64,000 nucleotides of DNA from the NCBI RefSeq assembly GCF_036231945.1, contig NZ_CP109599.1, positions 7,095,501 to 7,159,500 on the forward strand, read 5' to 3'. The translations under genes were made by a program, and so were the position numbers. This document shows, piece after piece, positions 49,210-57,096 of the stretch; positions within the stretch are counted from its first letter, which is position 1, and every line of letters starts with the position of its first letter. Source of the DNA: Streptomyces sp. NBC_01429. GTDB taxonomy: Bacteria; Actinomycetota; Actinomycetes; Streptomycetales; Streptomycetaceae. The notes beneath the pieces were generated by a model, which was not told where the DNA came from, did not search any database, and saw nothing but the letters and a program-made list of their open reading frames with translations.

Positions 49210-49282
49210 GACACCAGCATCGCGCCTGTTCACCGCTGGGGGAGCCAGGAATTTTTGCGGTTGTATGAACGCTGCTCGTGGG

Positions 49283-49699
49283 ATGGAGACGAGTGGACTG
49301 GTGGTCTGCGCGGCCGTGCTCGTGGCGGCGGCCGTGTTCGGACTGGCGCGCGAGCGCCGTGACGGGAGGCTGAGAGTGCGGGACGACGGTGAGCGGCGGC
49401 TCGGCGCGGCGGAGTTGGGCGTCGAACTGGGGGAGCGGGCCACGCTCCTCCAGTTCTCCAGCGCGTTCTGCCAGCCCTGCCGCGCCACCAGACGCACCCT
49501 CAGCGAGGTCGCGGGAATGGTCGACGGCGTCTCCCATGTGGAGCTGGACGCCGAGGAGAAGCTCGCGCTCGTCCGGGAACTGGGCATTCTCCGGACCCCG
49601 ACCGTGCTCGTCCTGGACGCCGGGGGCCGCGTCGTCCGCAGGGCGTCCGGGCAGCCGCGCAAGGCGGATGTGATCGCCGCGCTGGGGGAAGCGGTATGA
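49283..49699 (+). CDS. Membrane-anchored thioredoxin-family protein
   Basis: A 138-residue protein with an N-terminal helix (about 5-22) that would tether it to the membrane and a thioredoxin domain with the redox motif FCQPCR in FSSAFCQPC and the cis-Pro in RTPTVLV. It would exchange disulphides with partner proteins. The start is uncertain: ATG 49283 fits related proteins beginning with MTGLVVC-like sequence, while ATG 49265 adds six residues. Confidence 0.8.
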   Translation: METSGLVVCAAVLVAAAVFGLARERRDGRLRVRDDGERRLGAAELGVELGERATLLQFSSAFCQPCRATRRTLSEVAGMVDGVSHVELDAEEKLALVRELGILRTPTVLVLDAGGRVVRRASGQPRKADVIAALGEAV

Positions 49700-49891
49700 G
49701 GGGCCGTCCGGAGCCCCGCGCGGGCGCCCACTTGACCGCGCCGACCGGCTGTCGCCACCCTGGCGAGGTGCCCCGGGAACCCCTCCGCTCCTGGCGGACC
49801 CAGCTGGATCCGGCCCGCAGCGCGCTTACGCGCTGTCCGGGCGTCCGAGTGTCCACGGACCCGTTCGCCCCCCTCGCGGAAGGACCCTTCC

Positions 49892-50413
49892 ATGACGGCC
49901 TCACCTGATCTGTCCACCGCCGGTCCCGCCACCGCCCGGCCCGGCTCTCCCGCGCTGCTCCGCTCCGTCTTCCGGCGCCACGCGGCGGGCGTCGCCGTCA
50001 TCACGGCCCGGGGCGAGCGGCCGGTCGGCTTCACCGCCACCTCGCTCAACTCCGTGGCCGCCGAACCGCCGCTGGTCTCCTTCGGCGTGGACGCGGCGTC
50101 CTCCAGCTGGCCGGTCCTGGCCGAGGCCGCGCACGTGGGCGTGCACATACTCGGCGAGCACCAGGCCGAGCTGGCCGCCACCTTCGCGCGCTCCGGCGCC
50201 GACCGGTTCGCCCCGCCCACGGCCTGGCAGGATGGGCCCGAGGGCGTGCCGGTGCTCGACGGCGTACTCGCCTGGCTGGTCTGCCGGGTGGTCGCCCGCG
50301 TCCCGGCCGCCGACCACCGTCTGGTCGTCGCCCAGGTCGTCGCCGGCGACCCCGCGGGCGCGGGCCGCCCCCTCCTGTACCACCAGGGGCGCTTCAACGC
50401 GCTGCGGGACTGA
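49892..50413 (+). CDS. Flavin reductase-like FMN-binding protein
   Basis: A 173-residue flavin reductase (HpaC-like) that gives reduced flavin to a monooxygenase or acts as an FMN enzyme. The family core is visible in LRSVFRRHAAGVAVITA, GFTATSLNSVAAEPPLVSF, HVGVHILGEHQ and the C-terminal PLLYHQGRFNAL. GGAAGGA precedes the ATG. No monooxygenase is adjacent. The 192-bp interval upstream shows no gene. Confidence 0.85.
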   Translation: MTASPDLSTAGPATARPGSPALLRSVFRRHAAGVAVITARGERPVGFTATSLNSVAAEPPLVSFGVDAASSSWPVLAEAAHVGVHILGEHQAELAATFARSGADRFAPPTAWQDGPEGVPVLDGVLAWLVCRVVARVPAADHRLVVAQVVAGDPAGAGRPLLYHQGRFNALRD

Positions 50414-50460
50414 GAGTTCCCGCGCCGCGCTCTCCCGCCGCGTTGGGTAGGTCACAGTTC

Positions 50461-50505
50461 CAAGCGCTTGCTCAGCGGGCAGGCTCTGGAATGTACTGGC
50501 GAGTA
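50461..50505. promoter_or_regulatory. Operator-like palindromes upstream of etfBA
   Basis: CAAGCGCTTG (50461-50470) is a perfect 10-bp palindrome; with its flanks it matches the KstR2-type motif AnCAAGnnCTTGnT at all but one fixed position. TACT-GGCG-AGTA (50494-50505) is a second dyad. A -10-like TATGCT (50559-50564) lies 54 bp downstream. Regulation of etfBA by a TetR-type lipid-responsive repressor is an inference. Confidence 0.4.
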
Positions 50506-50612
50506 ATATGACTCCGGTGTGCCGGTCGCCCCGACCGGAAACCGCCCGACGAGGCGCCTATGCTGCGTGCTACAAGGCAGCCCGGAAATGACGATGCAGT
50601 AGGAGAGCCGGC

Positions 50613-51398
50613 GTGAGCTTGAGGATCGTTGTCTGTGTGAAGTACGTGCCCGACGCCACCGGCGACCGGCACTTCGCCGATGACCTGACGGTCGACCGTG
50701 ACGATGTCGACGGTCTGCTGTCGGAGTTGGACGAGTACGCGGTCGAGCAGGCGCTCCAGATCGCCGACGAGGCGGACGACGCGGAGATCACCGTGCTGAC
50801 CGTCGGCCCGGAGGACGCCAAGGACGCGCTGCGCAAGGCGCTGTCGATGGGCGCGGACAAGGCCGTCCACGTCGAGGACGACGATCTGCACGGCACGGAC
50901 GTCATCGGCACCTCGCTGGTCCTCGCCAAGGCCATCGAGAAGACCGGCTACGACCTGGTCATCTGCGGTATGGCCTCCACCGACGGCGTCATGGGCGTGC
51001 TGCCCGCGATCCTCGCCGAGCGGCTCGGGGTTCCGCAGGTCACGCTCCTGTCCGAGGTCTCGGTCGACGGCACGGTCGTCAAGGGCCGCCGTGACGGCGA
51101 CACCGCGAGCGAGGAGCTGGAGGCGTCCCTGCCGGCCGTCGTCTCGGTGACGGACCAGTCGGGCGAGGCCCGTTACCCCTCCTTCAAGGGGATCATGGCC
51201 GCCAAGAAGAAGCCGGTGGAGTCGCTGGACCTGGAGGACCTGGAGATCGACGCCGACGAGGTCGGTCTCGAAGGCTCCTGGACCGCCGTCGACTCGGCCA
51301 CCGAGCGTCCGGCCCGCACGGCGGGCACGATCGTGAAGGACGAGGGCGAGGGCGGCAAGCAGCTGGCCGGGTTCCTCGCGGACCAGAAGTTCATCTGA
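50613..51398 (+). CDS. etfB: Electron transfer flavoprotein beta subunit
   Basis: A 261-residue EtfB. With EtfA it takes electrons from acyl-CoA and other dehydrogenases and passes them to the membrane quinone pool. The AMP-binding pattern, VKYVPD at the N-terminus and the VICGMASTDG region fit the family, as does the length. GTG 50613 has AGGAGAG upstream. A -10-like TATGCT at 50559-50564 would give a leader of about 45 nt. Confidence 0.95.
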   Translation: MSLRIVVCVKYVPDATGDRHFADDLTVDRDDVDGLLSELDEYAVEQALQIADEADDAEITVLTVGPEDAKDALRKALSMGADKAVHVEDDDLHGTDVIGTSLVLAKAIEKTGYDLVICGMASTDGVMGVLPAILAERLGVPQVTLLSEVSVDGTVVKGRRDGDTASEELEASLPAVVSVTDQSGEARYPSFKGIMAAKKKPVESLDLEDLEIDADEVGLEGSWTAVDSATERPARTAGTIVKDEGEGGKQLAGFLADQKFI

Positions 51399-51458
51399 GC
51401 CCCGGTCGCTCACCCCACCGCCCGCCCCGATACTTCGTACGCGCAGGAGATCCCACCC

Positions 51459-52421
51459 ATGGCTGAAGTTCTCGTCTTTGTCGACCACGTGGACGGTGCC
51501 GTCCGCAAGCCCACTCTGGAGCTGCTGACGCTCGCCCGCCGGATCGGTGAGCCCGTCGCGCTCGCCGTGGGCGCGGGCGCCGAGGCCACCGCGCCGGTGC
51601 TCGCCGAGCACGGCGCCGTGAAGGTCCTCACCGCCGACGCCGCCGAGTTCGCCGACTACCTCGTCGTGCCGAAGGTCGACGCGCTCCAGGCCGCCTACGA
51701 GGCGCTCTCGCCGGCCGCCGTCCTGCTGCCGTCCTCGGCGGAGACCAAGGAGATCGCGGCCCGGCTCGCGGTCCGCATCGGCTCCGGAATCATCACGGAC
51801 GCCACCGACCTGGAGGCCGGCGACGAGGGGCCGGTGGCCACGCAGGCGGTGTTCGCCGCCGCGTTCACCACCAAGTCCCGCGTCTCCAAGGGCACCCCGG
51901 TCATCACCGTCAAGCCCAACTCCGCCCCGGTCGAGGCCGCGCCCGCGGCGGGCGCCGTGGAGGCGCTGGCCGTCACCTTCGGCGAGAAGTCGACCGGTAC
52001 GAAGGTCGTCTCGCGCACTCCGCGTGAGTCGACGGGGCGTCCGGAGCTGACCGAGGCCGCGATCGTGGTCTCCGGTGGCCGCGGGGTCAACGGCGCGGAG
52101 AACTTCGCGGTCATCGAGGCGCTGGCCGACTCGCTCGGCGCGGCCGTCGGCGCCTCCCGCGCCGCCGTGGACGCCGGCTGGTACCCGCACTCCAGCCAGG
52201 TCGGCCAGACCGGCAAGAGCGTCTCCCCGCAGCTGTACATCGCCTCCGGCATCTCCGGCGCGATCCAGCACCGCGCGGGAATGCAGACCTCGAAGACCAT
52301 CGTGGCGATCAACAAGGACGCCGAGGCGCCGATCTTCGACCTCGTCGACTACGGCATCGTCGGCGACCTCTTCGAGGTCGTCCCGCAACTCACCGACGAG
52401 GTCAAGGCCCGCAAGGGCTGA
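51459..52421 (+). CDS. etfA: Electron transfer flavoprotein alpha subunit
   Basis: A 320-residue EtfA with the FAD-binding C-terminal signature LYIASGISGAIQHRAGM and TIVAINKDAEAPIFD. ATG 51459 is 60 bp after etfB, and the pair forms one transcript ending at a strong stem-loop (52444-52478). Confidence 0.95.
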   Translation: MAEVLVFVDHVDGAVRKPTLELLTLARRIGEPVALAVGAGAEATAPVLAEHGAVKVLTADAAEFADYLVVPKVDALQAAYEALSPAAVLLPSSAETKEIAARLAVRIGSGIITDATDLEAGDEGPVATQAVFAAAFTTKSRVSKGTPVITVKPNSAPVEAAPAAGAVEALAVTFGEKSTGTKVVSRTPRESTGRPELTEAAIVVSGGRGVNGAENFAVIEALADSLGAAVGASRAAVDAGWYPHSSQVGQTGKSVSPQLYIASGISGAIQHRAGMQTSKTIVAINKDAEAPIFDLVDYGIVGDLFEVVPQLTDEVKARKG

Positions 52422-52443
52422 ACCGACCCCTCCGGTACGTCCC

Positions 52444-52478
52444 CGGGGCCGCGTGGGGGACTCCACCACGCGGCCCCG
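52444..52478. terminator. 13-bp stem-loop terminator after etfA
   Basis: Arms 52444-52456 and 52466-52478 are perfectly complementary around a 9-nt loop, 23 bp after the etfA stop codon. Confidence 0.8.
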
Positions 52479-52508
52479 CGTCGTTCCCGGGCACGCCGCC
52501 GGTCGCCA

Positions 52509-52572
52509 TTGACGTGGCCGGGACCTGCGGCTTAACTTCCGGCAACGGACTATCGATTCCGTAAGACGGAAT
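52509..52572 (+). promoter_or_regulatory. Promoter and operator of the DUF6986 gene
   Basis: TTGACG (52509-52514) and TAACTT (52533-52538) are 18 nt apart. ATTCCG-TAAGA-CGGAAT (52556-52572) is a perfect 6-bp dyad directly downstream of the expected start of transcription and just before the ribosome-binding site, a good place for a repressor. Confidence 0.55.
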
Positions 52573-52587
52573 AAGAAGGGTGCCGGA

Positions 52588-53868
52588 ATGGGGCAGCAGG
52601 AGAAGATCGCCACCAGCCTCCCGGTGGAGGTCACCGACGCCGTCGGCGCCTCCCTCGCGGGCGTCGACGCCGAGCTGGCCCGCCGCTACCCCGGTGACCC
52701 CGGCACCCGTCAGCCCGTCCACACCGTCTACGTACCCGCCGACGCCTTCGACGCCGCCACCCTCCGCTCCTGGGGCGACCAGGCGCTGGCCGCCCTCGAC
52801 GAACACGCCCCGGACGCGGCCTCCCTGGCCCGCGTGCTCGCTCTCCCCGACGAGCTGGCGGCGCCGGTGTACGAGCGGGTACGGGCCAAGCTGACCCGCG
52901 AGCCCGTCGAGGACCTGCGCGTCGACTTCGAGGACGGCTACGGCCCGCGCCCGGACGACGAGGAGGACGAGGCCGCCGCCCGCGCCGCCCGGCTGGTCCA
53001 CGAGGCGTACGCGAACGGCACGGCGGCCCCGTACACGGGCATCCGGATGAAGTGCCTGGAGGAGGCCGTCCGCGACCGCTCCATCCGTACCCTCGACATC
53101 TTCCTCAGCGGACTGATGGCGGCCGGGGGCCTGCCGGCCGGGCTCGTGCTCACCCTGCCCAAGGTCACCTACGCCGAGCAGGTCACGGCGATGGCGCGGC
53201 TGGCCGGGGAGTTCGAGAAGGCGCACGGTCTGGAGGCCGGCCGGATCGGCTTCGAGATCCAGATCGAGACGAGCCAGGCCATCCTGGCCGCCGACGGCAC
53301 CGCCACCGTCGCCCGGATGATCGACGCGGCGGGCGGCAGGGCCACCGGGCTGCACTACGGCACGTTCGACTACAGCGCCTGCGTCGGCGTCAGCGCCGCC
53401 CACCAGTCGAGCGACCACCCCGCCGCCGACCACGCGAAGGCCGTCATGCAGGTCGCCGCCGCCGGAACGGGCGTACGCGTCAGCGACGGCTCCACCAATG
53501 TCCTCCCCGTCGGCCCGACCGCCCAGGTCCACGACGCGTGGCGGCTGCACTACGGCCTGACCCGGCGCGCCCTCGCCCGCGCCTACTACCAGGGCTGGGA
53601 CATGCACCCGGGCCATCTGCCGACCCGGTACGCCGCCGTCTACGCCTTCTACCGGGAAGGGCTCGAACCGGCGGCGGCGCGGCTGGCCGCCTATGTCGCC
53701 AGGTCCGGCGGCGCCGTCATGGACGAGCCGGCCACCGCCAAGGCGCTCAGCGGCCATCTGCTGCGGGGTCTCGACTGCGGCGCCCTCGACGACGACGAGG
53801 TCACCGGGCTGACCGGGCTGACCCGCGCGGACCTGGAGGGCTTCCGCGACCCGCGCCGCGCGAGCTGA
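52588..53868 (+). CDS. DUF6986, HpcH/HpaI aldolase-like TIM-barrel protein
   Basis: A 426-residue protein resembling DUF6986, related to HpcH/HpaI aldolases and citrate lyase beta-type enzymes. Conserved stretches include LRVDFEDGYGPRPDDEEDEAA (acidic, metal-type), VLTLPKVTYAEQV, FEIQIETSQAIL and LHYGTFDYSACVGV. It probably makes or breaks a C-C bond next to a carboxylate, but the substrate is unknown. It has its own promoter and operator-like dyad. Confidence 0.7.
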   Translation: MGQQEKIATSLPVEVTDAVGASLAGVDAELARRYPGDPGTRQPVHTVYVPADAFDAATLRSWGDQALAALDEHAPDAASLARVLALPDELAAPVYERVRAKLTREPVEDLRVDFEDGYGPRPDDEEDEAAARAARLVHEAYANGTAAPYTGIRMKCLEEAVRDRSIRTLDIFLSGLMAAGGLPAGLVLTLPKVTYAEQVTAMARLAGEFEKAHGLEAGRIGFEIQIETSQAILAADGTATVARMIDAAGGRATGLHYGTFDYSACVGVSAAHQSSDHPAADHAKAVMQVAAAGTGVRVSDGSTNVLPVGPTAQVHDAWRLHYGLTRRALARAYYQGWDMHPGHLPTRYAAVYAFYREGLEPAAARLAAYVARSGGAVMDEPATAKALSGHLLRGLDCGALDDDEVTGLTGLTRADLEGFRDPRRAS

Positions 53869-53922
53869 TCCGCCTCCCGGCCTCCCCGTTCCCCGGTCTC
53901 CCGGCCTGTCGTACGGGGTTCC

Positions 53923-54966
53923 TCAGCCATCCGCCGGCGGCGGGATCTCGCCCGAGCCCCGGGCGATCAGCCGCGTCGGCACCACGACCCGGGCCGGGGC
54001 GTCCGCCCCGCCGTCCAGCCGGTGGAAGAGGCGTTCGGCCGCCGTACGCCCCAGGGTGGCCGCGTCCTGGGCGATGACCGTGAGGCCGGGGTCCAGCAGA
54101 TCCGCCAGCTCGATGTCGTCGAAGCCGACCAGCGCGACCGGGCGGTCATGGTCCGCCAGCACCCGTACCACCGTCACCGTCACCCGGTTGTTGCCGGTGA
54201 GGATCGCCGTGACCGGCTCGGGGAGGGCGAGCATCGCGCGCACGGCCTCGTGCACCCGGCGCGGCGCGGTCGTACCGAGCGAGACCCAGTCGTCGTCGAT
54301 GGCCAGACCGGCGTCCGCCATCGCCGTACGGTAGCCGCGCAGCCGCTCGCTCGCGGTGTGGATGCCGGGCTGGTCCCCGACGAAACCGATCCTGCGGTGG
54401 CCGTGCGCGATCAGGTGCGCGGCGCCCGAGCGGGCACCGCCGAAGCTGTCGGAGAGCACCGCGTCCGCGTCGATCCGCCCGGCGGGCCGGTCCACGAAGA
54501 CCGTCGCCACCCCGGCCTTGATCTCCGGCTCCAGATAGCGGTGGTCGTGCCCGGCGGGGATCACGATGAGGCCGTCCACCCGGCGTGCGCAGAGCGCGAG
54601 CACCAACTCCTGCTCGCGGTCCGGGTCCTCGGCGCTCGACCCGTTGATGAGCAGCGCGCCGTGCGCGCGGGCCACCTCTTCCACGGCGCGGTTCAGCGGA
54701 CCGTAGAAAGGGTCCGCGAGATCCTCCAGGACCAGTCCGATGCTCGACGTACGGCCCTTGCGCAGCACCCGCGCCGAATCGTTGCGGCGGAAGCCCAGCG
54801 CGTCTATCGCCTCCTGCACCCGGCGCTCGGTGTCGGCGGTGACGCCCGCCTCTCCATTGACCACGCGGGAGACCGTTTTGAGCCCCACTCCGGCGCGCGC
54901 GGCCACGTCCTTCATGGTGGGCCGGTTGCCGTAGCGGCTCTCGGGGCGGTGAGCGGTATCGGCCAC
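53923..54966 (-). CDS. LacI-family transcriptional regulator
   Basis: A 347-residue LacI-type repressor. The HTH (about residues 18-38) reads TMKDVAARAGVGLKTVSRVVNG, followed by the hinge and a periplasmic-binding-protein-like sugar domain with GLVLEDLADPFYGPLNRAVE and the C-terminal VGFDDIELADLL. I start at GTG 54966; the frame is open to 55050. It is divergent from a ROK kinase, with a perfect 12-bp operator-like palindrome between them, so it probably controls that gene and itself. Confidence 0.9.
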   Translation of the reverse strand: MADTAHRPESRYGNRPTMKDVAARAGVGLKTVSRVVNGEAGVTADTERRVQEAIDALGFRRNDSARVLRKGRTSSIGLVLEDLADPFYGPLNRAVEEVARAHGALLINGSSAEDPDREQELVLALCARRVDGLIVIPAGHDHRYLEPEIKAGVATVFVDRPAGRIDADAVLSDSFGGARSGAAHLIAHGHRRIGFVGDQPGIHTASERLRGYRTAMADAGLAIDDDWVSLGTTAPRRVHEAVRAMLALPEPVTAILTGNNRVTVTVVRVLADHDRPVALVGFDDIELADLLDPGLTVIAQDAATLGRTAAERLFHRLDGGADAPARVVVPTRLIARGSGEIPPPADG

Positions 54967-55058
54967 AGTGCGCTGTCCTGTCGTTTCTCGGCGGTTCTTC
55001 CGTCGGGTCCGGGGCGCCGCGGGTCTCGTCCGGGCGGTGACGTCGAGCATAGGGCCTG

Positions 55059-55070
55059 GACAACGTTGTC
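55059..55070. promoter_or_regulatory. Candidate LacI operator
   Basis: GACAACGTTGTC is a perfect 12-bp palindrome with a central CG, the typical form of LacI-family operators. It lies between the LacI gene and the ROK kinase. A looser dyad, GGAAC (55088-55092) and GTTCC (55102-55106), is close by. Confidence 0.7.
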
Positions 55071-55110
55071 AAGGGAATGGAGACTGTGGAACGAAGCCAT
55101 AGTTCCGTAG

Positions 55111-55129
55111 ATCCCCCTCTCGGGGGGAT
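55111..55129 (+). repeat. 7-bp hairpin in the ROK-gene leader
   Basis: ATCCCCC (55111-55117) pairs with GGGGGAT (55123-55129) around a 5-nt loop, 28 bp before the ATG. It could slow transcription or affect translation. Confidence 0.4.
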
Positions 55130-55156
55130 ACCTCGTCGCCGGGAGATCCCAGACCG

Positions 55157-56119
55157 ATGCATACCGAATCCGTCGCCGCACTCGACATCGGCGGCACCAA
55201 GATCGCCGGTGCGTTGGTGGACGGCCGCGGCAGGATCCTCGTACGGGCCCAGCGGCCCACCCCCGCCCGGGAGGACGGCGAGACGGTGATGCGCGCCGTC
55301 GAGGAGGTCCTCGCCGAGGTGTCCGCCTCGCCGCTCTGGTCGTCCGCCACGGCCGTCGGTATCGGCAGCGCCGGTCCCGTGGACGCCTCCGCCGGCACGG
55401 TCAGCCCGGTCAACGTCCCGGGCTGGCGCGGATTCCCGCTGGTGGAGCGGGTGCGGGCGGCCGCGGGCGGGCTGCCGGTGACGCTCGTCGGCGACGGCGT
55501 CGCCATCACGGCGGCGGAGCACTGGCAGGGCGCGGCCGGCGGCTACGACGACGCGCTGTGCATGGTGGTCTCCACGGGCGTGGGCGGCGGGCTCGTCCTG
55601 AACGGCCGGCTCCACCCGGGCCCCACCGGTAACTCCGGCCACATCGGCCACATCAGTGTCGATCTGGACGGCGATCTCTGCCCGTGCGGCGGCCGTGGCT
55701 GTGTCGAGCGCATCGCGAGCGGCCCCAACATCGCCCGCCGGGCGCTGGAGGGCGGCTGGCAGCCCGGCCCCGACGGGGACCGCTCGGCGGCCGCCGTGGC
55801 CGCCGCCGCCCGCGCCGGGCATCCGGTGGCGATCGCCTCCTTCGACCGGGCGGCCCAGGCGCTGGCCGCCGCCATCGCCGCGACGGCCACGCTGGTCGAG
55901 ATCCGGATCGCGGTCATCGGCGGCGGGGTGGCGGGCGCGGGCGAGGTGCTCTTCGCGCCGCTGCGCCGCTCCCTGCGCGACTACGCGGCGCTCTCCTTCG
56001 TCCAGCGGCTGGAGGTCGTCCCGGCGCGCATGGGGACGGACGCGGGCCTGGTGGGCGCTGCGGCGGCCGCTCTGCTGGCGAGCCGGGACGGGACGAAGAC
56101 GGCGGCGGTGGGCGGCTGA
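55157..56119 (+). CDS. ROK-family sugar kinase
   Basis: A 320-residue ROK protein without a DNA-binding domain, hence a sugar kinase of the glucokinase or N-acyl-hexosamine type. The ATP motif DIGGTKIAGALVD is at the N-terminus, the zinc-binding CPCGGRGCVE near residue 175, and the catalytic Asp in VTLVGDGVAITAAEHWQG. GGGAG precedes the ATG. It is divergent from the LacI regulator, forming a likely sugar-inducible pair. Confidence 0.9.
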   Translation: MHTESVAALDIGGTKIAGALVDGRGRILVRAQRPTPAREDGETVMRAVEEVLAEVSASPLWSSATAVGIGSAGPVDASAGTVSPVNVPGWRGFPLVERVRAAAGGLPVTLVGDGVAITAAEHWQGAAGGYDDALCMVVSTGVGGGLVLNGRLHPGPTGNSGHIGHISVDLDGDLCPCGGRGCVERIASGPNIARRALEGGWQPGPDGDRSAAAVAAAARAGHPVAIASFDRAAQALAAAIAATATLVEIRIAVIGGGVAGAGEVLFAPLRRSLRDYAALSFVQRLEVVPARMGTDAGLVGAAAAALLASRDGTKTAAVGG

Positions 56120-56128
56120 CCGCACGGG

Positions 56129-56204
56129 CCGTACGAGCGGGCCGTGCGAGCAGGCCCGAGGGGACCGTACGAGCGCGCCGTGCAAGCGGTACGAGCCGTA
56201 CGGG
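56129..56204. repeat. Degenerate decamer repeats (CCGTACGAGC)
   Basis: CCGTACGAGC or close variants start at 56129, 56142, 56165, 56178 and 56195, several spaced by 13 bp. They lie between the convergent ROK kinase and the secreted-protein gene. Confidence 0.45.
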
Positions 56205-56222
56205 CGGCGCCTGTTGGGGCGG

Positions 56223-56603
56223 TCAGCGCGGGGTCTGGCAGGCCATGCGCTCACTGCCCCGGAACTTCACGCACAGCTCGGTGCCGGTGCCGGTGTCCCC
56301 GGTCGGCCAGGTGTACGTCAGCGCCTTGCCCGAGCGGGTGGCCGTCGCCGTGCCGACGACCTGACCGCCCCGGTGCAGCGAGACCTCGCGGGAGGCGAGA
56401 TCCGCTGGCGGGTTGGTCCAGATCCCGGTGACCGCGTTCCGCGCGCCCTGGCCCTCCAGCCGGATACAGATCTGCGGCCCCGAGAAGTGGTGGGTGCAGG
56501 CGCTGCTGTCGGCCACCGCGGGGGCGGCGGACAGCGAGAAGGCGAGGCCCGCGAGGGCGAGTGTCAGGGCGGACCGCCGGGGCGTGGCGGGTGTTCTGCG
56601 CAT
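56223..56603 (-). CDS. Small secreted protein of unknown function
   Basis: A 126-residue protein with a clear signal peptide ([20 protein letters not shown], cleavage near AVA at 29-31) and a small beta-rich domain with four cysteines in two likely disulphides (SSACTHHF, QICIRL, TELCVKF, RMACQT). I do not recognise the family. GGAG lies 8 nt before the ATG. Confidence 0.65.
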   Translation of the reverse strand: MRRTPATPRRSALTLALAGLAFSLSAAPAVADSSACTHHFSGPQICIRLEGQGARNAVTGIWTNPPADLASREVSLHRGGQVVGTATATRSGKALTYTWPTGDTGTGTELCVKFRGSERMACQTPR

Positions 56604-56688
56604 GTCGGGATTCTCCGGTCGTACGGAACTCTTCGGGGGCCGGTGGCGCGACGGCGCGCACCGCCGGCCGCGGCGCGGGGGGCGGCGG

Positions 56689-56865
56689 CTAGGCGGGGGA
56701 GTCGGTCGCCTGCTGCGGCACGACCACCAGGAACACGTCGGAGTCGAGGTCCATCACGACTTCCGCCGGTGTCCCCTCGTCCCGCCGCGCCCGCGCGAAC
56801 TCCTCGGCGGGCCGGCTGCCGCGCGGTCCGCCCGCGGGAAACCTCTCCAGCACCGTTCGGCGCAT
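56689..56865 (-). CDS. Small hypothetical protein (58 residues)
   Basis: A 58-residue frame starting at ATG 56865 with GAGGGG six nt upstream. The N-terminal half is basic (RRTVLERFPAGGPRGSRPAE), the C-terminal half acidic and then hydrophobic (VVMDLDSDVFLVVVPQQA). No family recognised. Good codon use and ribosome-binding site support it as a gene. Confidence 0.5.
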   Translation of the reverse strand: MRRTVLERFPAGGPRGSRPAEEFARARRDEGTPAEVVMDLDSDVFLVVVPQQATDSPA

Positions 56866-57096
56866 TGTGAACCCCCTCGCCACTTCTGCCCGTTCAACGA
56901 CGTGCCCGGGGTTTGTGTTACGGCCCGAGCCGTACATGGATCCGTACAGTTGACCGCTCTCCGGCCTCGGAACGACATCGAACCGGTCACAGCTCGCCCA
57001 CGGCCGCACGGCCGGGCCGGCTCTCCGATCCCGGCGGGTGTTTCCGTGGCAGGGTGTTGCGGGCAGTCCTCTGGGGGCTATGAAAGAGGGGGAACC

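Noticed and set aside
49700-49891. Possible riboswitch upstream of the flavin reductase
   Set aside because: The 192 bp are rich in short G/C stems, but I could not match them to the conserved core of FMN, SAM or cobalamin riboswitches.
48793-50397. Leftward frame of 534 codons read as one gene
   Set aside because: Only the last 138 codons (DUF4395, from ATG 49209) match a family; the upstream part is antisense to the thioredoxin and flavin reductase genes.
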